Shown: positions 8,836 to 17,874 of the stretch, piece after piece
Layout of the letters: each line of letters starts with the position of its first letter
Position numbering within the stretch: position 1 is the first letter of the stretch
NCBI GenBank assembly: GCA_027021365.1
Contig: JALUUM010000013.1
Location: 1 to 61,529 of the forward strand
Source: Spirochaetales bacterium
Lineage (GTDB): Bacteria; Spirochaetota; Spirochaetia; SZUA-6
Length of the DNA: 61,529 nucleotides
Reading direction: 5' to 3'
Notes under the pieces: model-generated
Database searches by the model: none
Told to the model about the DNA's origin: nothing
Seen by the model: the letters and a program-made list of their open reading frames with translations, nothing else
Made by a program: the position numbers and the translations under genes

Positions 8836-9906
8836 GTGCTTTCAGTTGATTTTCTGGGATTTAAACTAAGAAATCCTCTCATGTTGACAGAGGGACCCCT
8901 CTCCGGTACGAAAGAGCTGCTGGAAAGGGCTGCAAATTTCAGGATAGGGCTCATCTTTACAAAGGGAATAAGGCCAAAACCTGCCCACTCTCCGGTACCG
9001 TATATCAGGAAATACGAGAGGAGCCTGATAAATGCCGACTGGTCCTGTATCGGCCTGGATGAATGGCTTGATACCATTGAAAACCTGAGGCTGGAAATTC
9101 CCGTGGTCACAAGCATAGCAAAGAACTATGTGACTCCGGATGTGGCAGTTGAAATGGCTGAAAAACTTGTAAAGGCAGGTTCAAAGATAGTTTCATTTGT
9201 AGATTACAATCCTTCGGAGCTTGTTAAAACGGTAAGTATTGCAAGGCCAAGGTTAAAGGTACCAATAATGGTTAAGCTCCCTCCTTTTCTTGGTGAATTG
9301 GAGAAGCTGTTGAAGGCTCTGGTTAAAGCAGGGGTAGATGCCATTGCCGCAATGGATTCGATAGGGCCAGTTCTCTCGATTGATATCGAGACCGGTGAAC
9401 CGGTTATGGGTAGTGAAGACGGAAGTGGCTATCTTTCGGGGCGTTACATACTGCCCGTAACATTGAAGTACATATACGAGATATCGAGGTTCACCAACCT
9501 TCCTGTTGTAGGGGTTGGCGGGGTAACGGATTACAAGTCTGCTTTGCAGATGATAATGGCGGGAGCTACCGGTGTGGGTATGGTATCGGAACCGCTTTTG
9601 AAGGGATTGAAAGTATTCGACAAGGTTGAAAAAGATATGGAAGAATACCTGGTAGCAAGGGGAATAGATGATATAGGGAAACTCAAGGGTTTGACCCACA
9701 GGAGAGTTGCGGCTCGTGAGGTGTCTGTTTCGTTGAAGGCATTTATAGATATCGAGCTTTGTAACGGGTGTGATTTCTGTAGACGTGTCTGCTATTCACT
9801 TGCAATAGAAAAAACAGGGTCGGTTTATACGGTTAAAAGCGATCTATGTGTAGGTTGCGGATTGTGTGAAAGTGTTTGTCCGGTGGATGCAATTTCTTTC
9901 AGGTGA
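8836..9906 (+). CDS. PreA-like FMN dehydrogenase with C-terminal ferredoxin domain
   Basis: This is a 356-residue fusion of a dihydroorotate-dehydrogenase-type TIM barrel (about 1-300) and a two-cluster ferredoxin tail. The barrel has PIMVKLPPFLGELEKL and GVGGVTDYKSALQMIMAGATGVGM, the FMN phosphate-binding elements. The tail has CNGCDFCRRVC and CVGCGLCESVC (about 315-350). The layout recalls PreA, the pyrimidine-reducing half of bacterial dihydropyrimidine dehydrogenase, but PreA's partner PreT is absent. The start is GTG with AAGAGGT upstream. Next to AOR and polyferredoxin it is a plausible end point for ferredoxin-level electrons. Reduction of a nucleobase ring is an inference. Confidence 0.82.
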   Translation: MLSVDFLGFKLRNPLMLTEGPLSGTKELLERAANFRIGLIFTKGIRPKPAHSPVPYIRKYERSLINADWSCIGLDEWLDTIENLRLEIPVVTSIAKNYVTPDVAVEMAEKLVKAGSKIVSFVDYNPSELVKTVSIARPRLKVPIMVKLPPFLGELEKLLKALVKAGVDAIAAMDSIGPVLSIDIETGEPVMGSEDGSGYLSGRYILPVTLKYIYEISRFTNLPVVGVGGVTDYKSALQMIMAGATGVGMVSEPLLKGLKVFDKVEKDMEEYLVARGIDDIGKLKGLTHRRVAAREVSVSLKAFIDIELCNGCDFCRRVCYSLAIEKTGSVYTVKSDLCVGCGLCESVCPVDAISFR

Positions 9907-9964
9907 GATTTAATGGATTTTAATGTATCAATAGAAAGGGTTTTTTAAGAAGGGGGTTTTTAGA

Positions 9965-11959
9965 ATGAGAGTCCGATTAACTGTTGAACAGTTGAGGGAA
10001 GCAGCTACAAAAATGCGAATATATGCCTTGACGAGTATTTTTGCAGCAGGCTCCGGGCATCCGGGGGGATCCTTCTCTGTAATGGATATAACGGCTGCAC
10101 TCTATTTGAATGTTGCTAACATAGACCCAAAAAATCCTTCGATGCCGGAGCGTGACAGGATTATTTTTTCTGCAGGGCACAAGGCACCTGCCCAGTACGC
10201 TGGCCTTGGGATGGCTGGTTTCTTTGATATAGAAGAGATGGTTACGCTTAGAAAAATAAACAGTCCCTTTCAAGGACATCCCCATGCTTCACTGCTGCCG
10301 GGAATAGAGGTTTCCACAGGTTCATTGGGTCAGGGGATGAGTATTGCAAGTGGTATTGCCCTTTCAGGTAAGATGAGGGGAAGCAATTACAGGGTATTCT
10401 GTATCATGGGAGACGGAGAACAGCAGGAGGGGAGTGTCTGGGAAGCGGTAATGGCTGCAGGGAACTATAGGTTGGATAATCTGGTGGCCATAATAGATAG
10501 AAACAAGCTACAGATCGACGGAAGGGTCAATGCAATTATGGATATATCCCCCATTGCCGAAAAGTATCAATCATTTGGATGGCGGACTATTGAAATTGAT
10601 GGTCATAACATGGATGAAATCTTAGGTGCTTTCAAGGACGCGTGTGAATGGGGGGGGAAGCCTGTAGTGATAATTGCAAATACGATAAAGGGTAAGGGTG
10701 TTTCCTATATGGAAGACAGGGCGGAATGGCACGGAAAGGCTCCCCAAAGGGAGGAAGAATTCTTTAAGGCTGTAGAGGAGCTTAACTCGACTCTCGATAA
10801 ACCAATATCCTTGGATTATCTGAAGGAACTGCTTGAAAAATCAAGAAACTATAATGCTTTGCAACTATCGGAAATAGAGAAGAAGGTACCGGTTTTTTCA
10901 AGGGACTACTGGTGGCGGGATTCCGGGATGATGCGGGTTCAGCTTGAACCTAATAGAGTCGGATTTGGTAAAGGTCTCGCTGAAGTTGGTGAGGATAAGA
11001 GAGTAATGACTATTCACGCCGATATCTCGGATTCCATAAGGATATCTGATTTTGAAAAGGCTGATCCGGAGAGGAAAAAACGCGTGGTCAATGCAGGTAT
11101 CGCGGAGCAGAACATGATAACCATGGCGGCGGGCTTTGCTTTGGAGGGATGGATTCCGGTTACGGGAACCTACGGGGTTTTTGCAGCGGGTAGGCCATGG
11201 GATCAGATTAGAAATACCGTTTGTAATGACAATCTTAATGTAAAGATTGTAGGGGCACATGGAGGTATTTCCGTGGGTCCCGACGGATGTACACACCAGG
11301 CCCTTGAAGACATTTCCCTGGTAACGATTCTTCCCAACATGCATGTGGGTGTTCCCTGTGATTCGGAAGAGGCAAGGAAGATGATAAAGTGTTTCATAGA
11401 GGAGATTGAGGGTCCCTGTTATTTGAGACTGGCAAGAGAACCAACCCCTGTAGTCACTGATAAAGGTACTCCATTTGTATTCGGGAAGGCTAATATTATC
11501 AGGTATAGGGGAGAAGCCTTGAATTTCAAAGATGCATTTACCATAGCCCTTTCTGATGATTACAATAACGAGGAGGAGGATATTACATTTGTAACCTGTG
11601 GCCCGATATTAACGGAAGTTATGAGAGCTGCATATATTTTAAAAGAAGAGTATAGTATTGAATCGAGAATCATAAACATGCATACGGTTAAGCCAATGGA
11701 TAAGGATGCGATACTACGGGCTGCAAGAGAGACCGGCAAGATAATTACCTGCGAGGAACATCAGCGGGGTGGTTTCGGTAATATTGTAGCAGGGATATTG
11801 GCCACCGAAAGGGAAACTGTGGATAATCTCTCTAAGTTACCCTTTGACATGGTAGGTATAGATGACAGATTCGGCACTTCCGGGGGGTTGAAAGAGCTCT
11901 TTCACATGTATGAGATTTCTGCTGAGTTTATTGCAAAGAGAGCCTTGAAAATATTGTAA
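9965..11959 (+). CDS. tkt: Transketolase, full-length single chain
   Basis: This 664-residue thiamine-diphosphate enzyme moves two-carbon units between sugar phosphates. The N-terminal part has GSGHPGGS and the ThDP motif GDGEQQEGSVWEA..N (about 155-185). The pyrimidine-binding half starts near 315 and includes GIAEQNMI, with the conserved Glu. The C-terminal domain has MHTVKPMDKDAI and CEEHQRGGFG. Many anaerobes split this enzyme into two genes, but here it is one chain. In this setting it could recycle pentose released from imported nucleosides. An AAGAAGGGGG stretch precedes the ATG. Confidence 0.93.
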   Translation: MRVRLTVEQLREAATKMRIYALTSIFAAGSGHPGGSFSVMDITAALYLNVANIDPKNPSMPERDRIIFSAGHKAPAQYAGLGMAGFFDIEEMVTLRKINSPFQGHPHASLLPGIEVSTGSLGQGMSIASGIALSGKMRGSNYRVFCIMGDGEQQEGSVWEAVMAAGNYRLDNLVAIIDRNKLQIDGRVNAIMDISPIAEKYQSFGWRTIEIDGHNMDEILGAFKDACEWGGKPVVIIANTIKGKGVSYMEDRAEWHGKAPQREEEFFKAVEELNSTLDKPISLDYLKELLEKSRNYNALQLSEIEKKVPVFSRDYWWRDSGMMRVQLEPNRVGFGKGLAEVGEDKRVMTIHADISDSIRISDFEKADPERKKRVVNAGIAEQNMITMAAGFALEGWIPVTGTYGVFAAGRPWDQIRNTVCNDNLNVKIVGAHGGISVGPDGCTHQALEDISLVTILPNMHVGVPCDSEEARKMIKCFIEEIEGPCYLRLAREPTPVVTDKGTPFVFGKANIIRYRGEALNFKDAFTIALSDDYNNEEEDITFVTCGPILTEVMRAAYILKEEYSIESRIINMHTVKPMDKDAILRAARETGKIITCEEHQRGGFGNIVAGILATERETVDNLSKLPFDMVGIDDRFGTSGGLKELFHMYEISAEFIAKRALKIL

Positions 11960-11984
11960 AATGTAAGATAAGGAGAATGTCAAA

Positions 11985-12704
11985 TTGATAGATCCCATAA
12001 AAACACTAACAGTGGCAGATGCCGTTGCAGAAAAAATACTGGATATGCTTGCTAAGGGTGAGCTCCAATGGGGGCAGAGGCTGTACTCTCAGAGGGAACT
12101 TGCCAAACGTTTGAACGTTGGTATTTCATCCGTGCGTGAAGGGTTACAGATACTCCAGGCAATGGGTTTTGTTGCGATAAGGCAAGGGATGGGTACCTAT
12201 ATCACAGACAGTCCCTCCGTCCCGTTATCCAAGTTTATCAACCTCTCAATATATACGGAAACCAATATAAGAGATCTTATGGAAGCTAGAGAGGTACTCG
12301 ATGTAGGTGTGGCGGTACTGTCTTCAAAAAAAGCAGATAGAGAGGACATTGAAAGGATGGAAGAATGTCTTAGGTCCCTTGAAAGATCTGTACGAGAGAA
12401 AACCCCCGATTACTACACCTATGACCTGGAGTTTCATTCCGCTCTTGTCAAGAGTACAAAGAATCCCTTCCTCGAAAAGTTTTCATATGTTTTACATGCC
12501 TCACTTGAGAATTTTATCAAGGAAATAAAGCACACGCTTAAAGGAGTAAATCTTCACAAGGTGGTGTTGGAGAAGATTAAGAACCGTGATCCCATTGGTG
12601 CCAGGGATGCAATGCTTGCACTGTTGAAACACACCAGGCAAGTGTATCTCGAATATTATTACAACAAGGAGAAAAGAGACAAGAATGAGAAAAATACTGA
12701 TTGA
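11985..12704 (+). CDS. GntR/FadR-family transcriptional regulator
   Basis: This 239-residue regulator has an N-terminal winged helix-turn-helix (about 10-75: QRLYSQRELAKRLNVGISSVREGLQILQAMGFV, then the wing RQGMGTYI) and an all-helical FCD effector domain (about 95-225: LMEAREVLDVGVAVLSSKKA, DLEFHSALVKSTKNPFLEKF) with His residues suited to a metal. FCD regulators respond to small carboxylates or sugars. The start is TTG with AAGGAGA 10 bases upstream. It sits inside the catabolic operon and overlaps the next gene by 20 bases, so it likely controls its own operon. Confidence 0.9.
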   Translation: MIDPIKTLTVADAVAEKILDMLAKGELQWGQRLYSQRELAKRLNVGISSVREGLQILQAMGFVAIRQGMGTYITDSPSVPLSKFINLSIYTETNIRDLMEAREVLDVGVAVLSSKKADREDIERMEECLRSLERSVREKTPDYYTYDLEFHSALVKSTKNPFLEKFSYVLHASLENFIKEIKHTLKGVNLHKVVLEKIKNRDPIGARDAMLALLKHTRQVYLEYYYNKEKRDKNEKNTD

Positions 12705-13665
12705 CAGACCCTTACATCCGAAAGCCCTGAAAATGCTGGAGGATTACGCCGAGGTAATCAAGATATACGATGATAACCTCGATGCTCTAAAGAATGCCCT
12801 TACCATTGTAGACGGCGTGATATGTTCTGCTGCCCTAAAAATGACCCCTGAAATGATATCGCTTTCCGGTAATCTTAAGGTAATCGGGAGACCCGGCGTG
12901 GGCTATGACAGTGTGGATGTGGAGTATGCTACGGAGGTGGGGATTCCTGTAGTGTATGCTCCGGATGGCCCTACCGAATCAGTTGCGGAGCATGTAATCG
13001 GATTCATGATAGCGCTTGCAAAGAAGATGAATATAGTGGAAAAGGCTCTAAGGGAAAATGGCGATTTCGGCATCAGGACAAGGGTAACGGGAATGGAGCT
13101 ACAGGGGAAAATACTGGGTCTGGTTGGTGCAGGCAGAATTGGGAAACGGGTTGCAGAAATTGCAAGGCAGGGGCTTGGGATGAATATTCTTATCTACGAT
13201 CCTTACTTTAATGGAAGTGAGAATTTTCTTAACGGAGAATACCTGCTGGTTCAGGAGTTGGATGAACTTCTTGAAAAATCCGATGTTGTTTCGATTCATA
13301 TACCCTATAAGAAAGAAACGGAGAAGTTCATTGGCAGAGAAGAATTTAAAAAGATGAAAAGTAACGCCATTTTTATCAACACTTCTCGTGGAAAGGTAAT
13401 CGATGAAAAGGCCTTGGTGGATGCACTGAAGAGTGGTGAAATACAATCTGCCGGACTTGATGTATTCGAAAACGAGCCGCCCGATCCGAATAATCCTCTC
13501 TTTAAATTGGATAATACCATTGTAACACCCCATTTAAGCAGCTTTACCGACGAGGGAAAGATGAAAATGGGAGTTGCCGTTGTAAAGGGTGTGATTGATG
13601 TCCTGGAAGGAGCCTTCCCTGATTTTATTGTAAATGGTGAAGTCTGGGACAAGAGGAGAAAGTAG
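12685..13665 (+). CDS. D-2-hydroxyacid dehydrogenase (SerA/hydroxypyruvate reductase-like)
   Basis: This 326-residue NAD-dependent dehydrogenase has the Rossmann motif GLVGAGRIGKRVAEIA (about 143-158). The substrate Arg is in NTSRGKVIDE, the acidic partner in GLDVFENEP, and the catalytic His in VTPHLSSFTDEG. It lacks the ACT regulatory tail of true biosynthetic phosphoglycerate dehydrogenases, so a catabolic role as glyoxylate, hydroxypyruvate or related reductase fits better. It overlaps the regulator upstream and is followed after 9 bases by an M20 hydrolase. Confidence 0.9.
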   Translation: MRKILIDRPLHPKALKMLEDYAEVIKIYDDNLDALKNALTIVDGVICSAALKMTPEMISLSGNLKVIGRPGVGYDSVDVEYATEVGIPVVYAPDGPTESVAEHVIGFMIALAKKMNIVEKALRENGDFGIRTRVTGMELQGKILGLVGAGRIGKRVAEIARQGLGMNILIYDPYFNGSENFLNGEYLLVQELDELLEKSDVVSIHIPYKKETEKFIGREEFKKMKSNAIFINTSRGKVIDEKALVDALKSGEIQSAGLDVFENEPPDPNNPLFKLDNTIVTPHLSSFTDEGKMKMGVAVVKGVIDVLEGAFPDFIVNGEVWDKRRK

Positions 13666-13674
13666 CCGATTGGT

Positions 13675-14895
13675 ATGGATGTTGTAGATGAACTTAAAAG
13701 ATTGGTATCGATACCCAGTGTAACAGGAAATGAAGGTGATATAGGCAGATATATCTTTAACCGTTTTAGAGAACTAGGCTGCATGGCTGAACTATTCCAA
13801 GTGTCTAAAAACCGGTACAATGTTTTTGCGGTGCTTCCGGGGGATGGGAAGAGTGATGGAGACAGCTATGCCAGAAATCTTTGCCTTCTCTTCCATGCCC
13901 ACATGGATACTGTTCCACCGTATAAGATGAAAAAACCCTTTGAACCTGTTGTAACTGAGGGGTATCTATGGGGAAGAGGTTCCGTGGATCAAAAGGGGGG
14001 GATAGCTGCGGTTATCGGGACTTTTCAAAAGCTTGCATCAGACTCCAAAAGAATGAAGCGTTTGCGTGAATCGGGAAAACGTATAGGTTTTATCGGTGTT
14101 ATCGACGAAGAATCGGAACACAGAGGCAGCATGGCAATGAAGGAGATGGGAATAGGTGCAGGTTATGCAGTTGTTACGGAACCCTCCGGTCTAAAAGTTG
14201 GTGTGGGGTGCAAGGGTACCGTGCCTGTAAGGGTAACGGTACATGGCAAATCGAGTCACGGGTGCAGACCATGGCTTGGTAAGAATGCAATAGAGTATGC
14301 CATGCGGATAGCAAGGGATGTGATTGATAGCGAGCTGCCTGTAATGGAGATCTACGGGATGGGCAATCTGGAGGATCCTGTAAATCTTGGCAAAACGAGT
14401 GCAACGATAAATCTTGGAATAATTCAGGGAGGGGTTGCTTACAACATAGTCCCCGATGAATGTGTGCTGTGGTTTGACAGAAGATTGATTCCGGGTGAGA
14501 ATCCGGATGACGCGGTTGAAGCTATTAAAGGGATTGCATCAAGGTACAACAAAATAAATAACATAAAGATCAAGGTAGAGGTGGCAAGGCCTGATTGGAA
14601 TTGGGAACCTATAAAGAAGCGCGGGCTGAGGCCGGCATTGACACCTCTTGATTCTCGTATAGTTACCGTGGCAAGGGAAGCCCACGAAGAAATTACAGGA
14701 GAAAAACCAATTGTGTATTTCACAGATGGATACAACGAGATGGATTTCCTGGTAAACGATTTGGGAATTCCTACAATTCAGTATGGCCCCGGTGATGCGG
14801 CACTCTGTCATACCAACGAGGAAAAGATGAATATAGAGGAACTCAAGAGCTCGGTTGATGTATACTCATCTATTATAGAAAAAATATGCAGGTGA
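13675..14895 (+). CDS. M20-family metallohydrolase (YgeY/ArgE/DapE-like)
   Basis: This 406-residue two-zinc amidohydrolase or peptidase carries the M20 metal ligands: FHAHMDTVPP (His, Asp), GRGSVDQKGG (bridging Asp), DEESEHRGS (catalytic Glu and ligand Glu), TEPSG, and a late His in DAALCHTNEE. The inserted dimerisation domain (about 185-300) includes GKSSHGCRPWLGKNAIEYA. YgeY, an M20 protein of purine/selenium gene clusters, has this general layout, and the neighbouring molybdenum hydroxylase supports a similar role. Substrates cannot be separated from sequence alone: N-acyl amino acids and ureido compounds are both possible. Confidence 0.87.
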   Translation: MDVVDELKRLVSIPSVTGNEGDIGRYIFNRFRELGCMAELFQVSKNRYNVFAVLPGDGKSDGDSYARNLCLLFHAHMDTVPPYKMKKPFEPVVTEGYLWGRGSVDQKGGIAAVIGTFQKLASDSKRMKRLRESGKRIGFIGVIDEESEHRGSMAMKEMGIGAGYAVVTEPSGLKVGVGCKGTVPVRVTVHGKSSHGCRPWLGKNAIEYAMRIARDVIDSELPVMEIYGMGNLEDPVNLGKTSATINLGIIQGGVAYNIVPDECVLWFDRRLIPGENPDDAVEAIKGIASRYNKINNIKIKVEVARPDWNWEPIKKRGLRPALTPLDSRIVTVAREAHEEITGEKPIVYFTDGYNEMDFLVNDLGIPTIQYGPGDAALCHTNEEKMNIEELKSSVDVYSSIIEKICR

Positions 14896-14902
14896 TTGAG
14901 AG

Positions 14903-17710
14903 ATGAAGATAAGCTTTCAAATAAACGGAAAAAGATACTCTTGCGATTCTGCAGAGGGAAATACAACGCTGCTATCCTATTTGAGAAATAAGCTTGGATT
15001 AACGGCGGCGAAGATGGGTTGTGATAACGGATCATGCGGTGCATGTACCGTGATAATAAACGGAAAAGCCAGGCGTTCATGTATGACCCGATTGAAAGAT
15101 CTTGACAATGCGGAAATTATTACTCCGGAGTCTCTAAGCACACCGGAGAAGATTCATGCCATTCCCTATTCTTACATTGTCATGGGGGCTATCCAATGCG
15201 GATTTTGTACTCCCGGTTTTCTCATGTCCACAAAGGCATTGTTGGAGGAGAACCCGAATCCGAGTGTGGATGAAATAAAAAGAGCTCTCCAGCCCAATCT
15301 TTGCAGGTGTACCGGTTACAAGAAGATTATAGAGTCTGTACAGAATGCTGCTGCAATGATAAGGGAAAAGAGGATTTGGTTTGATCGCTCGGAGATTTAT
15401 CCCGATATATCAAATCCTCTTGGTAGGCCTGTTCCCCGGGTCGATGCTTTAGGTAAGGCCACCGGTGAGCTGAAGTTTGCAGATGATATTACCTTTGAAA
15501 ACATGCTCTATACGAAGGCGCTGAGAAGTGGTATTCCCCATGGAGAGATCATAAGTGTTGATACAAGTGATGCTTTGAAGGTAGATGGCGTTGTATCGGT
15601 GCTGACTGCAAAAGATATCCCAGGTAGGAATAGTTTTGGGTTGATTACCTCTGATCAACCCGTATTTGCAGAAAGAAGGGTGCGCTATGTGGGAGATGCC
15701 ATCGCTGCCGTTTATGCAGAGACTCCGGAGGCGGCAACTGAGGCTGTTTCCAGGATAAAGGTAGAAATGAGGCCGCTACCGGTAGTTGGTAATGCAGAGG
15801 AGGCTATAACTGCAGGCGCTCCCCTGCTGCATGAGACCGTTTTGCAAGAAAGTTCTAGTCTCGAATGGTCCATTGCACGAAATCTAGCATCTCACATGGA
15901 ATCTGGCAGGGGGGATGTCCAAAAGGGTTTCCTGGAAGCCGAACTGATTCTGGAGGACGAGTATAGAACACAATTTGTTGAACATGCCTATCTGGAACCT
16001 GAATCGGGTATCGCTGTTCCGGAGGATGACGGAAGAATAACGGTCTATGTGGGGAGCCAGGGGCCTGAGGACGACATTAAACAGATTGCTGCTGTGCTAA
16101 ATATCCCGGAGGATAAAATCCACATTGCCCACCTTCCCATGGGAGGTGGCTTTGGTGGCAAGGAAGATATCAGTGTACAGATTATAATCGCCCTGGGGGC
16201 CATGAAAACGGGTCGACCGGTGAAATACACGTATACAAGAAGGGAATCTATTGCATCAAGTGGTAAGAGAAATGCTCAGATTCTAAGATACAAAACGGGA
16301 GTAAAGAAAAACGGAAAGATTACCGCTCTGCAGGCGAGGATACTTGCAGACGGAGGTGCCTATGCTTCGGCAGAGGAAGCGGTTATCTTACGCTCTGTTA
16401 GCTTTGCAGCCGGCCCGTATACTATAGAAAATGCCGATGTAAGGGCAGATGCAGTGTATACAAACAATCCTCCTACATGCGCGATGAGGGGATTCGGGAA
16501 TCCCCCGGTAACCTTTGCCGCTGAGGTTCAGTTGAACAGGATTGCCGAGAAGCTTGGAATGGATCCCTTCGAGATTCGCCTTAAAAACATATTAGAGGAG
16601 GGTTTGCCCTCTCTTACCGGAGAGAGGATAAAGTCCAGCGTAGGGGCAAGGGAGTGCCTGCTTGCCGTGAAAGAGGCATTGGAGAGGACGGAGATACCAC
16701 AGAGTCGGAAAGACTGGAAGGTGGGAGTAGGAATTGCCTCGTCCTACAAGAATGTGGGCCTGGGAATAGGGATGGAAGACTATGGCGGGGCTTACGGTGA
16801 AATTTTGGAAAACGGAAAACTCCTCCTAAGAATAGGCAGCGTGGATATGGGTCAGGGTTCCGATACCGTTATGGCTCAAATTGCCTCGGAAACTCTCGGC
16901 TGGCCGTATTCGAAGATAGTGGTTCAATCGGCCGATTCGGACAGAGATCCACGGGCAGGAATGACAACGGCTTCCCGTCAAACCTTTGTTTCCGGTAATG
17001 CTGTAAAGGAAATGGCTAGCCGGTTGAAGGCAAAAATCCTTGCATACGTGGGGAATAGGTACCGATTGGAAGAGAGGGAGCTTGAAATCAAGAATGGCGA
17101 AGTATATGAGGTTAAGAGAGAGAAACCCGTTGTTTCGCTTACGGAACTGTCTGAAATTCTTAAGGCTGATAATAAAAGGTTGTTCGAAGAATACAGGTAC
17201 GTGGCACCGAAGACCTACTTCAGCTTAAAAGAGCCTCCGGAAGGGTACAAGCCCGGTGAAGACAGGCTCCATGCAGCTTACTGTTTTTCCGCTCAGGCAG
17301 TGATACTCGAAGTAAACGAAAAAACCGGTGTTGTAAATGTTATCAAGGTAATCTCTGCAAGTGACACGGGAAGAGCGATAAATCCCGCGGCCGTGGAGGG
17401 TCAGATAGAGGGTGGTATTATGATGGGCCTGGGTTATGCTTTATCCGAAGAATTCATAGTGGAGAATGGTAATATAGTAACAGGCACCTATGGCCGTCTT
17501 GGTTTACAACGGATAAAGAGTACACCTGAAATCGAATCCATTATTGTTGAAAATCCGCATGAAGATGGGCCCTATGGGGCAAAGGGGATGGCTGAACTTC
17601 CGATTTCCGCTATAGCGCCGGCTGTTATAAGTGCCATTCACGATGCACTTGGTGTGTGGATCACCTCTATTCCGGCCACCCCGAAAAGAATATTGAGGGC
17701 ACTGAGATAA
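14903..17710 (+). CDS. Molybdenum hydroxylase, Mop/XdhD layout (2Fe-2S plus Mo domains)
   Basis: This 935-residue single-chain enzyme belongs to the xanthine oxidase family. The plant-type 2Fe-2S domain has C40, C45, C48 and C60. The helical 2Fe-2S domain has C99, C102, C134 and C136. The molybdopterin domains start near 170 and include the Q-loop GGGFGGKED and the end motif GAKGMAELP, with the likely catalytic Glu898. There is no FAD domain, the same order as Desulfovibrio aldehyde oxidoreductase (Mop) and E. coli XdhD, and no flavin-subunit gene lies nearby. It could hydroxylate a purine or oxidise an aldehyde. Gene context favours a heterocycle from the nucleoside importer. Confidence 0.9.
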   Translation: MKISFQINGKRYSCDSAEGNTTLLSYLRNKLGLTAAKMGCDNGSCGACTVIINGKARRSCMTRLKDLDNAEIITPESLSTPEKIHAIPYSYIVMGAIQCGFCTPGFLMSTKALLEENPNPSVDEIKRALQPNLCRCTGYKKIIESVQNAAAMIREKRIWFDRSEIYPDISNPLGRPVPRVDALGKATGELKFADDITFENMLYTKALRSGIPHGEIISVDTSDALKVDGVVSVLTAKDIPGRNSFGLITSDQPVFAERRVRYVGDAIAAVYAETPEAATEAVSRIKVEMRPLPVVGNAEEAITAGAPLLHETVLQESSSLEWSIARNLASHMESGRGDVQKGFLEAELILEDEYRTQFVEHAYLEPESGIAVPEDDGRITVYVGSQGPEDDIKQIAAVLNIPEDKIHIAHLPMGGGFGGKEDISVQIIIALGAMKTGRPVKYTYTRRESIASSGKRNAQILRYKTGVKKNGKITALQARILADGGAYASAEEAVILRSVSFAAGPYTIENADVRADAVYTNNPPTCAMRGFGNPPVTFAAEVQLNRIAEKLGMDPFEIRLKNILEEGLPSLTGERIKSSVGARECLLAVKEALERTEIPQSRKDWKVGVGIASSYKNVGLGIGMEDYGGAYGEILENGKLLLRIGSVDMGQGSDTVMAQIASETLGWPYSKIVVQSADSDRDPRAGMTTASRQTFVSGNAVKEMASRLKAKILAYVGNRYRLEERELEIKNGEVYEVKREKPVVSLTELSEILKADNKRLFEEYRYVAPKTYFSLKEPPEGYKPGEDRLHAAYCFSAQAVILEVNEKTGVVNVIKVISASDTGRAINPAAVEGQIEGGIMMGLGYALSEEFIVENGNIVTGTYGRLGLQRIKSTPEIESIIVENPHEDGPYGAKGMAELPISAIAPAVISAIHDALGVWITSIPATPKRILRALR

Positions 17711-17760
17711 AAATATATTCCAAATCTTGCATGCAGACTACATAACGTTTCATCACCTGT

Positions 17761-17783
17761 ATTTCGCACTTTGGATGCGAAAT
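17761..17783 (+). repeat. Inverted repeat between Mo-hydroxylase and Fbp-type operon
   Basis: Perfect 8-base arms ATTTCGCA / TGCGAAAT are separated by 7 bases within the 164-base gap 17711-17874. A T-rich stretch (TTTTTCTTTTT) starts about 20 bases further on, after a short CCG/CGG stem. It may be a weak terminator of the upstream operon or an operator of the downstream one. The sequence alone does not decide. Confidence 0.4.
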
Positions 17784-17874
17784 ATAACCGTTCGGACGAT
17801 TTTTCTTTTTCTTAAAGATTTTTCAAATAGAATGTTAAGGAAATATATCTAAAATTTTTAGGAGGTGTCATTAA

